This document shows positions 38,562 to 47,500 of a DNA stretch of 64,000 nt, in pieces. The notes beneath the pieces were generated by a model, which had not been told where the DNA came from, searched no databases, and worked only from the letters and a program-made list of their open reading frames with translations. Positions within the stretch are counted from its first letter, which is position 1; each line of letters opens with the position of its first letter. The position numbers and the translations under genes are program-made. This DNA comes from Lysobacteraceae bacterium (GTDB taxonomy: Bacteria; Pseudomonadota; Gammaproteobacteria; Xanthomonadales; Rhodanobacteraceae), in the NCBI GenBank assembly GCA_028871555.1, contig JAGWNA010000005.1, positions 25,212 to 89,211 of the forward strand, given 5' to 3'.

Positions 38562-39194
38562 TCAATGCTGACGCTTGATCCAGCGCAGCAGTGCCTTCCA
38601 GTCCTGCTGGTGGCTGCGCACCTGCTCGGACTGGTAATCGAAGATGCCCTTGCCCAGTGCGCTGAGCAGGACATAGGCCTGGCTGTCGCGCAGTTGCGCG
38701 GCGATCGGAAACGGCGATTGTTCGGCGAGTTGCGCGACCGCATCCTGGCTGGCATGGGTCCACGGCTTGAGCCGGTTGGCGACCAGCGCCACCGGCAACT
38801 TGCCGCGGTGGATACGGTTGATCCGTTGCAGCTCCTCGATGAAAGCGAGCGTGGCATGCAGGTCGAACGACGACGGCAGCACCGGCACCAGCAACACGCT
38901 GGCCTGTTCCAGGAACGGTTCCAGCTCGTGTTCGCCGGATCCGGCGGGCGTGTCGATCAGCAGCTGCTGGATATCCGGTGGCAGCTGCTGCAGCGCCTTG
39001 CGGCGACCTTCCAGCGCCAGCACCCCCGGGACATTGTCCGGTCGCAGGCTGGCCCAGCGGAAACTGGAGCCCTGGCGGTCGGTGTCGATGATGGCCGTGC
39101 GCTGACCCGCCTGCGCCCAATGCGACGCCAGCTGCGTCACCAGCGTGCTCTTGCCGCATCCGCCCTTGCTGCTTGCCACCAGCGTCGTAATCAT
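38562..39194 (-). CDS. orphan ParA/MinD-like ATPase
   Basis: ParA-superfamily ATPase of 210 residues with no ParB partner. The deviant Walker A SSKGGCGKST is at residues 8-17, the A' motif DTDRQGSS follows at about 37-44, and Walker B is LLIDTPAGS near 78-86. It has no N-terminal DNA-binding domain and is much shorter than the ParA at 681. The C-terminal half ends in a basic, amphipathic stretch (QQDWKALLRWIKRQH). Such orphan ATPases position cargo such as chemosensory arrays, pili or carboxysomes, or serve plasmid-like partition, but nothing adjacent shows a cargo. It is the first gene of the run with sixA, yceI and PLD. Confidence 0.85.
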   Translation of the reverse strand: MITTLVASSKGGCGKSTLVTQLASHWAQAGQRTAIIDTDRQGSSFRWASLRPDNVPGVLALEGRRKALQQLPPDIQQLLIDTPAGSGEHELEPFLEQASVLLVPVLPSSFDLHATLAFIEELQRINRIHRGKLPVALVANRLKPWTHASQDAVAQLAEQSPFPIAAQLRDSQAYVLLSALGKGIFDYQSEQVRSHQQDWKALLRWIKRQH

Positions 39195-39328
39195 CGGCAG
39201 ACCCCTGCTGCTGAAGGTGAGTCAAGCCTAACCGGGGAGCGGGGAATAAGGAACGGGGCGTGCAGCGCGGAATTCCCTCTGGTCGCGCGGGTGAGTTCCC
39301 TTGGCTCTGCGAGCTTGCCGTTTCCCGC

Positions 39329-40390
39329 TCACCCCGCCTGATGCGGCTTCCAGTCGATCGGTGCGTCCGTGGGGATGTTGGCGTCGCGCAACGCGGCCAG
39401 CAGCACGCTCATTTCGGTGCCGCCATGGCGCGCCAACACCAGCAAATGCTGCGCCAGCGATGCGTCGCCCTGCGCGTGAGCGGACAGCAGTGCGAAGTTC
39501 TGCACTTGCCAGATCAGGTTGATCCGGGCACGCCGGGCGTCTTCGCGCTGCGCCGGGTCGTCCGCCAGGACTTCGCGCAGGTGCAGCCCGAGCGAGCGCG
39601 ACAGTGGGCTGGAGCCCCACTCGAGGATCTTGCCCAGCTTCAGGCAGTCGGCCTTGATCGATGCGTCGCCGCCGGCGTTTTCACACAGCTGGGCGATGAC
39701 CTGCAGCCCCGGTTGCGGCTGGACGCTGGCCAGTCCGTAGACCAGCATCACCTGCACGCCCGCCGCACGGGCGGCATGGCTCGGATCCAGCGTGTCGGCC
39801 GGCGGAGGCAGCACGCCGACCGCGCCGGCCAGCGCCTGCAGGCTGATGCCTGCGTAGTCGTCGTACACCTTCGCGGCCGCGGCCCGGGACAGGTCCTCGC
39901 GGGCTGCCCCATGCTTGAGGTTGTGTGCATCCGTACCGAGCTTGAGCATCCAGACGGCGGCATTGTCCGGCGCCTGCAACACCAGCTGGTCGAGCGCCGC
40001 GGCATTCGGACAGGCATCCGCCTTGGGGTCGCAATCGGCCAGGCGCGTCCAGTTGACGGCGGCACCCATGGCGGCATCGGCCCCCGCCGCCTGCACGGCG
40101 CGGTCGATCAGCGAGTGGAAACTGCTGGTCTTCGGCGGGTCGGTCAGGGGCCGGGCGAGCAGTGCGGCGGCGAGCAGGGGCAGCGCATCGGCGCGCGGCG
40201 CGAGCACGCTGACCAGGTCGCGCTGGAAGGCCAGCAAGGCCTTGCCGCGGGCTTTGGCACGCACGTCGGCATGGCTGGCGGTTTTGCCTGCGGTGGCGAC
40301 CTGGCTGGCACCGGCGTTTGCGGCGAAGGCCGGCGTCGCAGCGAGTGACAAGGCGCAAAGCAGGGCGATTGGGCGCAATCCACGCATCAT
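39329..40390 (-). CDS. secreted protein of unknown function, 353 residues
   Basis: I do not recognise a family. ATG 40390 has GGAAG upstream and opens a Sec signal peptide, with MMRGLRPIALLCALSLAATPAFA as the likely leader, so the product should be periplasmic. The mature chain is Ala/Leu-rich and looks helical with repeat-like segments (LIDRAVQAAGADAAMGAAVNW, LVLQAPDNAAVWMLKLG, SLQALAGAVGVLPPPADTLD), suggesting a TPR-like or Sel1-like solenoid; I infer this from composition only. Four cysteines occur as ADCDPKADAC and LCENAGGDASIKADC, compatible with disulfides. The longer open frame beginning at 40573 adds no recognisable sequence. Confidence 0.72.
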   Translation of the reverse strand: MMRGLRPIALLCALSLAATPAFAANAGASQVATAGKTASHADVRAKARGKALLAFQRDLVSVLAPRADALPLLAAALLARPLTDPPKTSSFHSLIDRAVQAAGADAAMGAAVNWTRLADCDPKADACPNAAALDQLVLQAPDNAAVWMLKLGTDAHNLKHGAAREDLSRAAAAKVYDDYAGISLQALAGAVGVLPPPADTLDPSHAARAAGVQVMLVYGLASVQPQPGLQVIAQLCENAGGDASIKADCLKLGKILEWGSSPLSRSLGLHLREVLADDPAQREDARRARINLIWQVQNFALLSAHAQGDASLAQHLLVLARHGGTEMSVLLAALRDANIPTDAPIDWKPHQAG

Positions 40391-40554
40391 GTGCTTCCGT
40401 CCGGAATCCAGGCGCACAGCATACCGCGAGGGAGACAGGCGCGGCTGACATGCGGCAGCGCGACAGAACCGCCGGTGCAATGCTTGGTACGATGCCGGCT
40501 CGGCGCGCGAAACCGCGCCACCAAATGCTGCAAATGCCGGTCGGGAGACGGGTA

Positions 40555-40749
40555 GTGGATTATTTTTCGACATTCGCCGCGGGCGCCCCCTGGTTTGCCG
40601 GGTGGGGCACGCTGACCTTGATCAACGCGGCGTTGGCACAGGGGAAAAATCGCAGCGGGCTGCTGTGGTTCCTGCTGTCGCTGCTGCTTGGCCCGTTTGC
40701 CACGTTGCTGCTGGTACTGCTGCCCAAGGTGCGTTCGAAGATGTTTTGA
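40555..40749 (+). CDS. small two-helix membrane protein, 64 residues
   Basis: Short predicted inner-membrane protein of unknown function. The GTG at 40555 is preceded 7 bases upstream by GGGAG, which decides the start; ATGs at 40525 and 40534 lack such a site. Two hydrophobic stretches are visible: APWFAGWGTLTLINAAL and LLWFLLSLLLGPFATLLLVLL, followed by the basic tail PKVRSKMF. An isolated gene, divergent from the secreted unknown (164-bp gap) and convergent with speE. Small proteins with this G-P-F-A-T-L motif are common in proteobacteria as phage- or superinfection-annotated hypotheticals, but no role can be assigned. Confidence 0.65.
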   Translation: MDYFSTFAAGAPWFAGWGTLTLINAALAQGKNRSGLLWFLLSLLLGPFATLLLVLLPKVRSKMF

Positions 40750-40828
40750 TCGAGCGTGGAACGGGGAACGCCTGCGCAAGCCGGGATGCTCTGGCCGTGC
40801 CCCGTTCCCGCGTATTCTTCCGCTCGGA

Positions 40829-40850
40829 GCATCACCCGCAGGCGGGCTCC
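40829..40850. repeat. single REP-like unit (family 1, copy 3)
   Basis: One unpaired unit starting GCATCACCCGC and ending GCGGGCTCC matches the right-hand arm of the pairs at 2482 and 14699 with two or three differences. It directly abuts the TAA of speE (40851-40853), at a convergent junction with the small membrane protein gene. Confidence 0.65.
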
Positions 40851-41705
40851 TTACTCGCCCAGCGCCTCGCGCATGAATTCCGGCTGTGCCAGGGCGGCCT
40901 TGTGGATGTCGGCGTTGTAGTAGCGGGTGGGGAAATTCTTGCTGAGCGCGCCGCGTTCGCGAAAACCGGACAGGTCGCCACCCTTGCGCGCCATCGTGCA
41001 GCTCCACCAGCCGGTCGGATAGCACGGCTGCGGAAACGGCAGCGTGCGCACCGCGTTGAAGCCCGACGTGCGCATCGCCGAGCGCATCGACTTGATCAGC
41101 TCCAGATGGGCCAGCGGCGATTCGCTCTGCTGCACCAGGATGCCGCCGTGGCGCAGCGCCTTGTGGCAGCTGGCGTAGAACGTGGCGTTGAACAGGCCCT
41201 CGGCGGGGCCGACCGGATCGGTCGAATCGACAATGACCAGGTCCAGCGATTCGGGTTCGGCCTCGGCCATGTACTTGATGCCGTCGATGAACAGCAGCTG
41301 CGCGCGGGGATCGCCGTTGGCCTCGCACAGTTCCGGGAAATACTGTTCGGCCAGCCGCGTGACGCGTTCGTCGATCTCCACCTGGACGGCCGACTCGACC
41401 TCCTCGTGCTTGAGCACTTCGCGCAGGGTGCCGCAGTCGCCGCCGCCGATGATCACCACGCGCTTGGCCCGTGCGTGGGTGAACAGCGCCGGGTGGGTCA
41501 TCATCTCGTGGTAGAGGAAGTTGTCGCGCGTGGTCAGCATCACGCAGCCATCGATCACCATCAGGTTGCCCCAGTCGGTGGTCTGGTGGATCTCGATGGT
41601 CTGGAACGGCGTCTTCTCCGCGTGCAGCAGTTGCTCGGTGCGGAAACCGATGGAGGAGCCGGAAGCCAGGTGGGCTTCGGTGAACCAGCTGGACTGCTGC
41701 GACAT
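40851..41705 (-). CDS. speE: polyamine aminopropyltransferase (spermidine synthase)
   Basis: Transfers aminopropyl from decarboxylated S-adenosylmethionine to putrescine. SSWFTEAHLASGSSIGFRTEQLLHAEKTPFQTIEI is the usual N-terminus. The nucleotide-binding GGGDCGTLREVLKHEEVE lies near residues 80-100, and the catalytic-aspartate region LVIVDSTDPVGPAEGLFN near 155-172. QQSESPLAHLELI and PCYPTGWWS follow, as in other SpeE proteins. The length of 284 residues is standard. ATG 41705 is used; the open frame runs upstream without homology. It is divergent from speA, so both steps of one polyamine route face a shared 326-bp control region. speD is not in the window. Confidence 0.95.
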   Translation of the reverse strand: MSQQSSWFTEAHLASGSSIGFRTEQLLHAEKTPFQTIEIHQTTDWGNLMVIDGCVMLTTRDNFLYHEMMTHPALFTHARAKRVVIIGGGDCGTLREVLKHEEVESAVQVEIDERVTRLAEQYFPELCEANGDPRAQLLFIDGIKYMAEAEPESLDLVIVDSTDPVGPAEGLFNATFYASCHKALRHGGILVQQSESPLAHLELIKSMRSAMRTSGFNAVRTLPFPQPCYPTGWWSCTMARKGGDLSGFRERGALSKNFPTRYYNADIHKAALAQPEFMREALGE

Positions 41706-42031
41706 GGCGGGAGTTCCTGACGAACCGGATGGGAAGATGAGGACCGCCCATTGTAGCCGCAACGGTGGTGGACGTCCCGCGGGCGACGCATCGTGCACGC
41801 ATCGGCATGGCGGGCCATTACAATGGCGGCTCGGCCATGCCGGCGCCCCGCGCCGTGCGGCCGGCAGGTCCGATCGGCCCCGCGGCGTGCGAGGCTTCCG
41901 GTCGCTCGGACTTCGTGCTCTTGTCGAGCAAACCGTCAAGGCTCGCCGCTGCGACGAATCCGTTGGCACACAGACTGGTGCAGGGCGGGCGGTTGCCGCC
42001 CGGGCCGGACTGCTCAAGGAGATTCCACACC
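41706..42031. promoter_or_regulatory. shared speE/speA control region
   Basis: The 326-bp divergent spacer holds a -10-like TACAAT facing speE (41750-41755, minus strand) and another facing speA (41819-41824, plus strand). Neither has a clear -35. If the second is used, speA has an untranslated leader of about 200 bases. That leader ends in a tight G+C hairpin, GGGCGG-TTG-CCGCCC (41987-42001), 14 bases before the AAGGAG (42016-42021). The leader is free of stop codons in the speA frame, which I take as a G+C effect. Confidence 0.4.
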
Positions 42032-43918
42032 ATGGCGAAGCACTGGAACATCGACGCCGCCCGTCGCGCCTACGCCATCGCGCACTGGAGCGACGGCTAC
42101 GTCGATGTCGGTCCGGCCGGCGATATCGTGATCCGCCCGCACCGCGACGCCGGCCCGGCCCTGTCGCTGCCCGGCATCGTCGAGCGCGCGTGCGCCGAAG
42201 GCCTGCGGCTGCCGTTGCTGGTGCGCTTTCCCGACATCCTCGCCGACCGCCTCGTCCGCCTGCAGGGTGCGTTCGCCAGGGCGATCGCGGAGTTCGATTA
42301 CGCCGGCGGCTATACCGCGATCTATCCGATCAAGGTCAACCAGCAGCGCGGTGTCGCCGGCGAACTGGTTGCTGCCGGCAGCCACGGTTTCGGGCTGGAG
42401 GCGGGCTCCAAGCCGGAGCTGATGGCGGTGCTGGCGATGGCGCGGCCCGGTTCCATCGTGATCTGCAACGGCTACAAGGACCGCCAATACGTGCGGCTTG
42501 CGCTGATCGGTCTGAAGCTGGGCCTGCGCGTGCACATCGTGATCGAGAAGCTGTCCGAGCTCGACCACGTGTTTGCCGAAGCGAAAGCGCTGGGTATCGA
42601 GCCGCTGCTCGGGGTGCGCGTGCGGTTGGCCTCGATCGGCGCCGGCAAGTGGCAGAACACCGGCGGCGACAAGGGCAAGTTCGGGCTGTCGCCGAACCAG
42701 GTGCTGACCCTGGTCGAACGGCTGGACGCGGCCGGGCTCAAGCACACGCTGAAGCTGCAGCATTTCCACATGGGTTCGCAGATCTCCAACGTGCGCGACA
42801 TCGCCGACGGCATGCGCGAGGCCACGCGCTACTTCGTGGAGCTCACCCGCATGGGCGTATCGCTGGCGATCGTCGACGTCGGCGGCGGGCTCGGCGTGGA
42901 CTACGAGGGGACACGTTCGCGCAGCCACAATTCGATCAACTATTCGATCGAGCAGTACGCCGCGACCATCGTGCAGTCGCTGGCCGAGGCGGCGGCCGCC
43001 GAAGGCCTGGCCGCGCCGCACATCCTCACCGAAGCCGGCCGCGCCATGACCGCGCATCACGCCGTGCTGGTAGCCAATGTGAGCGAGGTGGAACAGGTGC
43101 CGGCCGGCGCGATCGCGGCGCCGCGCGCGGGCGAGCCGGCGGTGTTGCGGCACCTGCGCGAAGTGCACGCGGAGCTCGACGTGCGTCCGCCGCTGGAGTT
43201 GTTCCATGAGGCGCAGCATCATCTGCAGGAAGGCCAGACGCTGTATGCGCTGGGCCAGCTGGCACTCACCGACCGCGCGCGGCTGGATGAAATGTACTTC
43301 GCCATCGCCAATGCCGTGCGCATGCGGCTGCAGCCGACCGAGCGTGCGCACCGGCAGGCGCTGGACGAGCTGGACGAGAAACTGGTCGACAAGTACTTCG
43401 TCAATTTCTCGGTGTTCGAGTCGGTGCCGGACATCTGGGCGATCGCGCAGATCTTCCCGGTCACGCCGATCGCGCGGCTCGACGAGCAGCCGACCCGGCG
43501 CGGCGTGATCGTCGACCTCACCTGCGATTCGGACGGCCGCATCGATCATTACGTCGGTGCCGAGGGCGTCGATGTCAGCCTGCCGCTGCACGATCTGCGC
43601 GATGGGCAGAGCTACCGGCTCGGCATCTTCATGGTCGGCGCCTACCAGGAGACGCTGGGCGACATCCACAACCTGTTCGGCGACACCGATGCGGTGAACG
43701 TGCGCGTGGACGGCGGCGGCTGCACTTTTGCCCACGTCCGCCGCGGCGACACCACCGACCTGATGCTCGACTACGTCGGCTACGACCTGGCCGCCCTGCG
43801 CCGCAGCTACCGGGAACGGATCGCCGCCGCAGGAGTGGCGGGCGAGCCGGCCGAGAGGCTGTATGCCGCGCTGGATGGCGGCTTGACCGCCTATACGTAC
43901 CTGGCCGAGTCGCCATGA
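42032..43918 (+). CDS. speA: biosynthetic arginine decarboxylase
   Basis: PLP enzyme of the alanine-racemase fold that turns arginine into agmatine, the first step to putrescine. The N-terminal domain carries the Schiff-base lysine in YPIKVNQQRGV (Lys101). GSKPELMAVLA, the LKHTLKLQHFHMGSQISNVRD stretch and DVGGGLGVDYEG are family landmarks, and the C-terminal barrel has VDLTCDSDGRID with the intersubunit cysteine. The length of 628 residues is normal for SpeA. AAGGAG ten bases upstream fixes ATG 42032. Agmatine-to-putrescine enzymes (speB or aguA/aguB) are not in the window. Confidence 0.95.
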   Translation: MAKHWNIDAARRAYAIAHWSDGYVDVGPAGDIVIRPHRDAGPALSLPGIVERACAEGLRLPLLVRFPDILADRLVRLQGAFARAIAEFDYAGGYTAIYPIKVNQQRGVAGELVAAGSHGFGLEAGSKPELMAVLAMARPGSIVICNGYKDRQYVRLALIGLKLGLRVHIVIEKLSELDHVFAEAKALGIEPLLGVRVRLASIGAGKWQNTGGDKGKFGLSPNQVLTLVERLDAAGLKHTLKLQHFHMGSQISNVRDIADGMREATRYFVELTRMGVSLAIVDVGGGLGVDYEGTRSRSHNSINYSIEQYAATIVQSLAEAAAAEGLAAPHILTEAGRAMTAHHAVLVANVSEVEQVPAGAIAAPRAGEPAVLRHLREVHAELDVRPPLELFHEAQHHLQEGQTLYALGQLALTDRARLDEMYFAIANAVRMRLQPTERAHRQALDELDEKLVDKYFVNFSVFESVPDIWAIAQIFPVTPIARLDEQPTRRGVIVDLTCDSDGRIDHYVGAEGVDVSLPLHDLRDGQSYRLGIFMVGAYQETLGDIHNLFGDTDAVNVRVDGGGCTFAHVRRGDTTDLMLDYVGYDLAALRRSYRERIAAAGVAGEPAERLYAALDGGLTAYTYLAESP

Positions 43919-44014
43919 CCGCAAGGCTACGTCCGCTGCGGGCCTGTCTTCCATGTTCGCTGCGGCGGATCGCTGCCGGGCATTTATCCATCCCATGTTG
44001 AAAAAGCGACACTG

Positions 44015-44845
44015 ATGAGCCTTCTCCTGCTGATTCTCCTCAGTGTCTTGCAGGGCGTGACCGAACTGTTCCCAGTCAGCAGTCTCGGACATACCCTGCT
44101 GATGCCGGCCCTGCTCGGCGTTCGGCTGGACCGCCATGCGCCCGCTTTGCTGCCTTTTCTGGTCGCGCTGCACCTGGGTACGGCGCTGGCATTGCTGTGG
44201 TACTTCCGCCACCGCTGGATCGCCTTGGCCAAGGGCTTCCTGGGCAGCCTGCGCGGCCGTTCCAGCGCCGACGGGCACCTGGCCTGGGGGTTGATCGTCG
44301 GCACGATCCCCGCAGGCATGGTCGGCCTGTGTCTGGAAAAGCCGCTGGGGCGACTGTTCCACGATCTGCGCGTGGTGGCGCTGGCATTGATGGTCAACGG
44401 CATCGTGCTGTGGCTCGGCGGCCGGCGCAACGGCGCGGACCTGCCGGAGCGCGAACCGCAGCGACTGACCCTGCGCCAGGCGGCGCTGGTCGGGCTCGCC
44501 CAGATCGGCGCGCTGGTCCCCGGGTTTTCGCGCAGCGGCCTGACCATGGTCGCCGGCCTTCGGGCAGGACTGAGTCGCGCAGCGGCGGCGGAATTCTCCT
44601 TCCTGCTCGGCACGCCGATCATCCTCGCCGCCGGCGTGCTGGAGCTGCCCAAGCTGCGACATCATCATGCCCAGCTGGCCAGCGCGGCGATGGGAGGGCT
44701 GCTGACGGGCCTGGCCGCTTACCTCAGCGTGCGCTTCCTGATGCGTTATTTCGAGGGACACGGTCGGCTGGCCGCGTTCGGTACCTATTGCTTCATGGCC
44801 GGCGCGCTGTGTCTGGCCTGGTTGGCATGGTATCCGCCGGTTTGA
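44015..44845 (+). CDS. uppP: undecaprenyl-diphosphatase
   Basis: Inner-membrane phosphatase (BacA family) that regenerates undecaprenyl phosphate for peptidoglycan and other envelope polymers; it confers bacitracin tolerance. The two conserved loops are present: [13 protein letters not shown] (residues 14-26, with the more common E-F-L-P-I-S-S-T-G-H altered to LFPVSSLGH) and [13 protein letters not shown] (about 165-177). About eight hydrophobic helices are visible, ending in [13 protein letters not shown]. The length of 276 residues is typical. It begins 96 bases after speA. The substitution of Leu for Thr in the first loop marks the BacA subgroup seen in xanthomonads. Confidence 0.93.
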   Translation: MSLLLLILLSVLQGVTELFPVSSLGHTLLMPALLGVRLDRHAPALLPFLVALHLGTALALLWYFRHRWIALAKGFLGSLRGRSSADGHLAWGLIVGTIPAGMVGLCLEKPLGRLFHDLRVVALALMVNGIVLWLGGRRNGADLPEREPQRLTLRQAALVGLAQIGALVPGFSRSGLTMVAGLRAGLSRAAAAEFSFLLGTPIILAAGVLELPKLRHHHAQLASAAMGGLLTGLAAYLSVRFLMRYFEGHGRLAAFGTYCFMAGALCLAWLAWYPPV

Positions 44846-44942
44846 CGGCCGGTTCGGCGAGCCGCCCCGCCGTCAGGCGCGGATGCTGCATGGCAACGTA
44901 AACGTCCTATCATGGCGACTCCAATCCGTTTAGGAGTCCAAC

Positions 44943-45743
44943 ATGGCAAGTCTTGATGGCAAGGTCGCTCTGATCACCGGCGCGGCCAGCGGCCTCGGCA
45001 AGGCAATCGCCGAGCTGTACGCGAAGAACGGCGCGAGCGTGGCGATCGCCGACATCAACCAGCAGGCGGCCGATGCGGCGGCGGCGGAAATCAACGCGGC
45101 CGGCGGCAAGGCCATCGGCATCGTGATGGACGTGACCGACGAGGCGGCGGTCAACGCCGGCACCGACAAGGCGGTCGCGGCGTTCGGTGCGCTGGACATC
45201 CTGATCTCCAACGCCGGCGTGCAGATCATCAACCCGATCGAGCAGTTCGCCTACGCCGACTGGAAAAAGATGCTGGCGATCCACCTCGACGGCGGCTTCC
45301 TCACCACCAAGGCCGCGCTCAAGCACATGTACAAGGACGACGGTACCGGCAAGAGCCGCGGCGGCATCGTGATCTACATGGGCTCGGTGCATTCGCACGA
45401 GGCGTCGAAGCTCAAGTCGGCCTATGTCGCCGCCAAGCACGGCCTGCTCGGCCTGGCCCGCACGCTGGCGAAGGAGGGCGCGCCGCACAACGTGCGCTCG
45501 CACGTGATCTGCCCCGGCTTCGTGCGCACGCCGCTGGTGGAAAAGCAGATTCCCGAGCAGGCCAGGGAGCTGGGCATCAGCGAGGCCGAGGTGATCAGGA
45601 ATGTGATGCTCAAGGACACCGTCGACGGTGTGTTCACCACGGTCGAGGACATCGCGCAGACCGCGCTGTATCTGGCCAGCTTCCCGTCGGCGGCGCTCAC
45701 CGGGCAGTCGATCGTGGTCAGCCACGGCTGGTTCATGCAGTAA
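44943..45743 (+). CDS. bdhA: 3-hydroxybutyrate dehydrogenase (SDR)
   Basis: NAD-dependent short-chain dehydrogenase that interconverts D-3-hydroxybutyrate and acetoacetate. [15 protein letters not shown] near residues 13-27 is the Rossmann glycine motif and ISNAGVQ the second SDR signature. The catalytic residues are Ser in [11 protein letters not shown] and Tyr/Lys in [28 protein letters not shown] and the C-terminal [15 protein letters not shown] are typical of BdhA; the last residues close the active site. The length of 266 residues is normal. TAGGAGTCCAAC gives a good ribosome binding site. It ends at a palindromic repeat shared with the convergent SDR gene. No PHA depolymerase or synthase is nearby. 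Confidence 0.92.
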   Translation: MASLDGKVALITGAASGLGKAIAELYAKNGASVAIADINQQAADAAAAEINAAGGKAIGIVMDVTDEAAVNAGTDKAVAAFGALDILISNAGVQIINPIEQFAYADWKKMLAIHLDGGFLTTKAALKHMYKDDGTGKSRGGIVIYMGSVHSHEASKLKSAYVAAKHGLLGLARTLAKEGAPHNVRSHVICPGFVRTPLVEKQIPEQARELGISEAEVIRNVMLKDTVDGVFTTVEDIAQTALYLASFPSAALTGQSIVVSHGWFMQ

Positions 45744-45749
45744 GCGCGG

Positions 45750-45842
45750 CTGGGAGCCTGTCGGGCCTTGGTGGTCGAGACGGGGACATGGACCGCAAGA
45801 CGGATTCGCAGCCCGGCCGACCAAAGTCCGACAGGCTCCCAG
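45750..45842. repeat. inverted-repeat element, 93 bp (family 2, copy A)
   Basis: A perfect 15-bp terminal inverted repeat, CTGGGAGCCTGTCGG (45750-45764) and its complement (45828-45842), encloses a short centre containing GACGGATTCGCAGCCCGGCC. The right half is nearly identical to the right end of copy B at 56931-57117. It sits between convergent bdhA and SDR genes. Confidence 0.8.
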
Positions 45843-45859
45843 CGGGTCCGGCGGCGGAC

Positions 45860-46612
45860 TCAGCCGCGGTGCACCTGCAAGCCGGCCGCCGACTGGTTGA
45901 CCGGCATCATCTCGACGCGGTTGACGTTCAGGTGCGGCGGCAGGTTGGCGATCCACCAGACCGTGTCGGCGATGTCGTCGGCGGTGATCGGCTGTACCCC
46001 GGCGTAGAGCTGGTCCGAGGCGGCCTGGTCGCCGCCGGTACGCACCAGGGTGAACTCGGTCTCGGCCATGCCCGGCTCCACCGAGGTCACGCGCACGCCG
46101 GTGCCGTGCAGGTCGGTGCGCAGGTTCTGGGTGAACTGGCTGACGAAGGCCTTGGTGCCGCCGTAGACGTTGCCGCCCATGTACGGGTAGCTGCCGGCGA
46201 TCGAGCTGATGTTGACGATCGCGCCGCGGCGCTCGATCAGTTGCGGCAGCAGCAGATGGGTCAGCGTCACCAGGGCGGTGACGTTGGTGTCGATCATCTG
46301 CTTCCACTGCGCCAGGTCCGCCCGCTGCGCCGGCGCGGTGCCCAGCGCCAGGCCGGCGTTGTTGACCAGCAGGTCGATGCCGGCGAACGCGTGCGGCAGA
46401 TCCGCGTGCGTCGCACGCATCGCCGCTTCGTCGCGGACGTCGAACGCCGCCGCATGCACGCGCTCAGCGCCATGCCGTGCCACCAACTGCTGCAGCCGCT
46501 CGATGCGGCGACCGCTGGCGATCACCCGCCAGCCCCCTGCCACGAAGCGTTCCACGGTGGCGGCACCAAACCCGGAGGTGGCGCCGGTAATCCATGCGGT
46601 CTTGAGAGTCAT
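45860..46612 (-). CDS. SDR-family oxidoreductase (YdfG-like)
   Basis: NADP-type short-chain dehydrogenase close to E. coli YdfG, which oxidises 3-hydroxy acids and L-allo-threonine. TGATSGFGAATVERF near residues 9-23 is the cofactor loop, and the Arg pair in SGRRIERL suggests NADPH preference. NNAGLALG is the second signature, and the catalytic Ser (VNISSIAGSYPY) and Tyr/Lys (VYGGTKAF) are intact. The C-terminal ADDIADTVWWIANLPPHLNVNRVEMMPVNQS is the YdfG-type ending. The length of 250 residues is normal. The true substrate is not shown by context. Confidence 0.9.
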   Translation of the reverse strand: MTLKTAWITGATSGFGAATVERFVAGGWRVIASGRRIERLQQLVARHGAERVHAAAFDVRDEAAMRATHADLPHAFAGIDLLVNNAGLALGTAPAQRADLAQWKQMIDTNVTALVTLTHLLLPQLIERRGAIVNISSIAGSYPYMGGNVYGGTKAFVSQFTQNLRTDLHGTGVRVTSVEPGMAETEFTLVRTGGDQAASDQLYAGVQPITADDIADTVWWIANLPPHLNVNRVEMMPVNQSAAGLQVHRG

Positions 46613-46798
46613 GCGGGAAAGTGTAGCGGGTGACGCGATGGCACAGTGTTCTCGTTCGCCGCTTCGGTGTCGGCAGCTTGCGGAAGCGATCGGTTCCGCG
46701 GCATGTCGGACATCGACGCACCTTCCATCAACACGATTGATTCATTGCCCGCGCTGCGATGGTGCGCGGCGCCGCCACTGGGGCAGCGTACCAGGCGC

Positions 46799-47500
46799 TT
46801 ACCGACCTTCCTTCAGCGCAATGGCATTGATCCCGGCAATGGCCAACCGCTGCTTGGTCGACTCCAGCTCGGTGGCGGATCGGAACGGACCGAGGCGGAC
46901 GCGATGGTAGGTCTGCCCGCCGATGCTGACCGAGCGAACGTTGGCGACGAAGCCCTGCAGGGCAAGTTTGGCCTTCAGGGTTTCCGCGTCCGCGGCGTTC
47001 GGAAAGGCGCCGACCTGCAGCAGGTAACCGCTGCCGGCAGCTGGCGCGGGAACCGCGCTGGCGGGTGCGGCAGTGATATTCTCGCTGACTGCAGCGGGTG
47101 TATTGGCAGCAGCGGATACCTGTCGTGCGGCAGCGGATTGCTGTTGCGCGGCGAGCTGCTTCTGTTGCTGTTCGGCACGGGCCTGGGCGCTGATCTCGGC
47201 ATCCGGGATGCGCACTTCCTTCTCCGACAGCACCGAATAGAAATCGTATTGCGGTTTTTTCGGCGTGCTGTCGTTGCCGGCGGGCTCAAGCACGCCGGGC
47301 TCGCTGCCGCGTTGGGCGGTCGCTTGCGGATTTGCCTGTGGCACGTCCTGCTTGCGCAGGCTGGTGAGCAGGCTGCCGCGCATCATGATGATCATCAGGA
47401 TGCCGCCGATCAGGACGCCGATGGCGACGTATCCCCATGTCGGAAAACCGCCGCGACCATTGCGTACGGCCTGCCGGCCCTTGTTCTTGCGTGCTGCCAT
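46799..47500 (-). CDS. SPOR-domain membrane protein (FtsN-like)
   Basis: Bitopic cell-division-type protein that would bind denuded septal peptidoglycan. A basic cytoplasmic N-terminus ([18 protein letters not shown]) is followed by one membrane helix (about residues 23-40, WGYVAIGVLIGGILMIIMM). A Gln/Ala-rich, partly coiled-coil periplasmic linker comes next (about 45-150), and then a C-terminal SPOR domain (about 155-233, 'GYLLQVGAFPNAADAETLKAKLALQGF' and 'YHRVRLGPFRS'). The layout and size fit FtsN, though the essential helices of E. coli FtsN cannot be identified by eye. Its ATG overlaps the argS TAA by one base (TAATG), as seen for argS-ftsN pairs elsewhere in gammaproteobacteria. Confidence 0.88.
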   Translation of the reverse strand: MAARKNKGRQAVRNGRGGFPTWGYVAIGVLIGGILMIIMMRGSLLTSLRKQDVPQANPQATAQRGSEPGVLEPAGNDSTPKKPQYDFYSVLSEKEVRIPDAEISAQARAEQQQKQLAAQQQSAAARQVSAAANTPAAVSENITAAPASAVPAPAAGSGYLLQVGAFPNAADAETLKAKLALQGFVANVRSVSIGGQTYHRVRLGPFRSATELESTKQRLAIAGINAIALKEGR

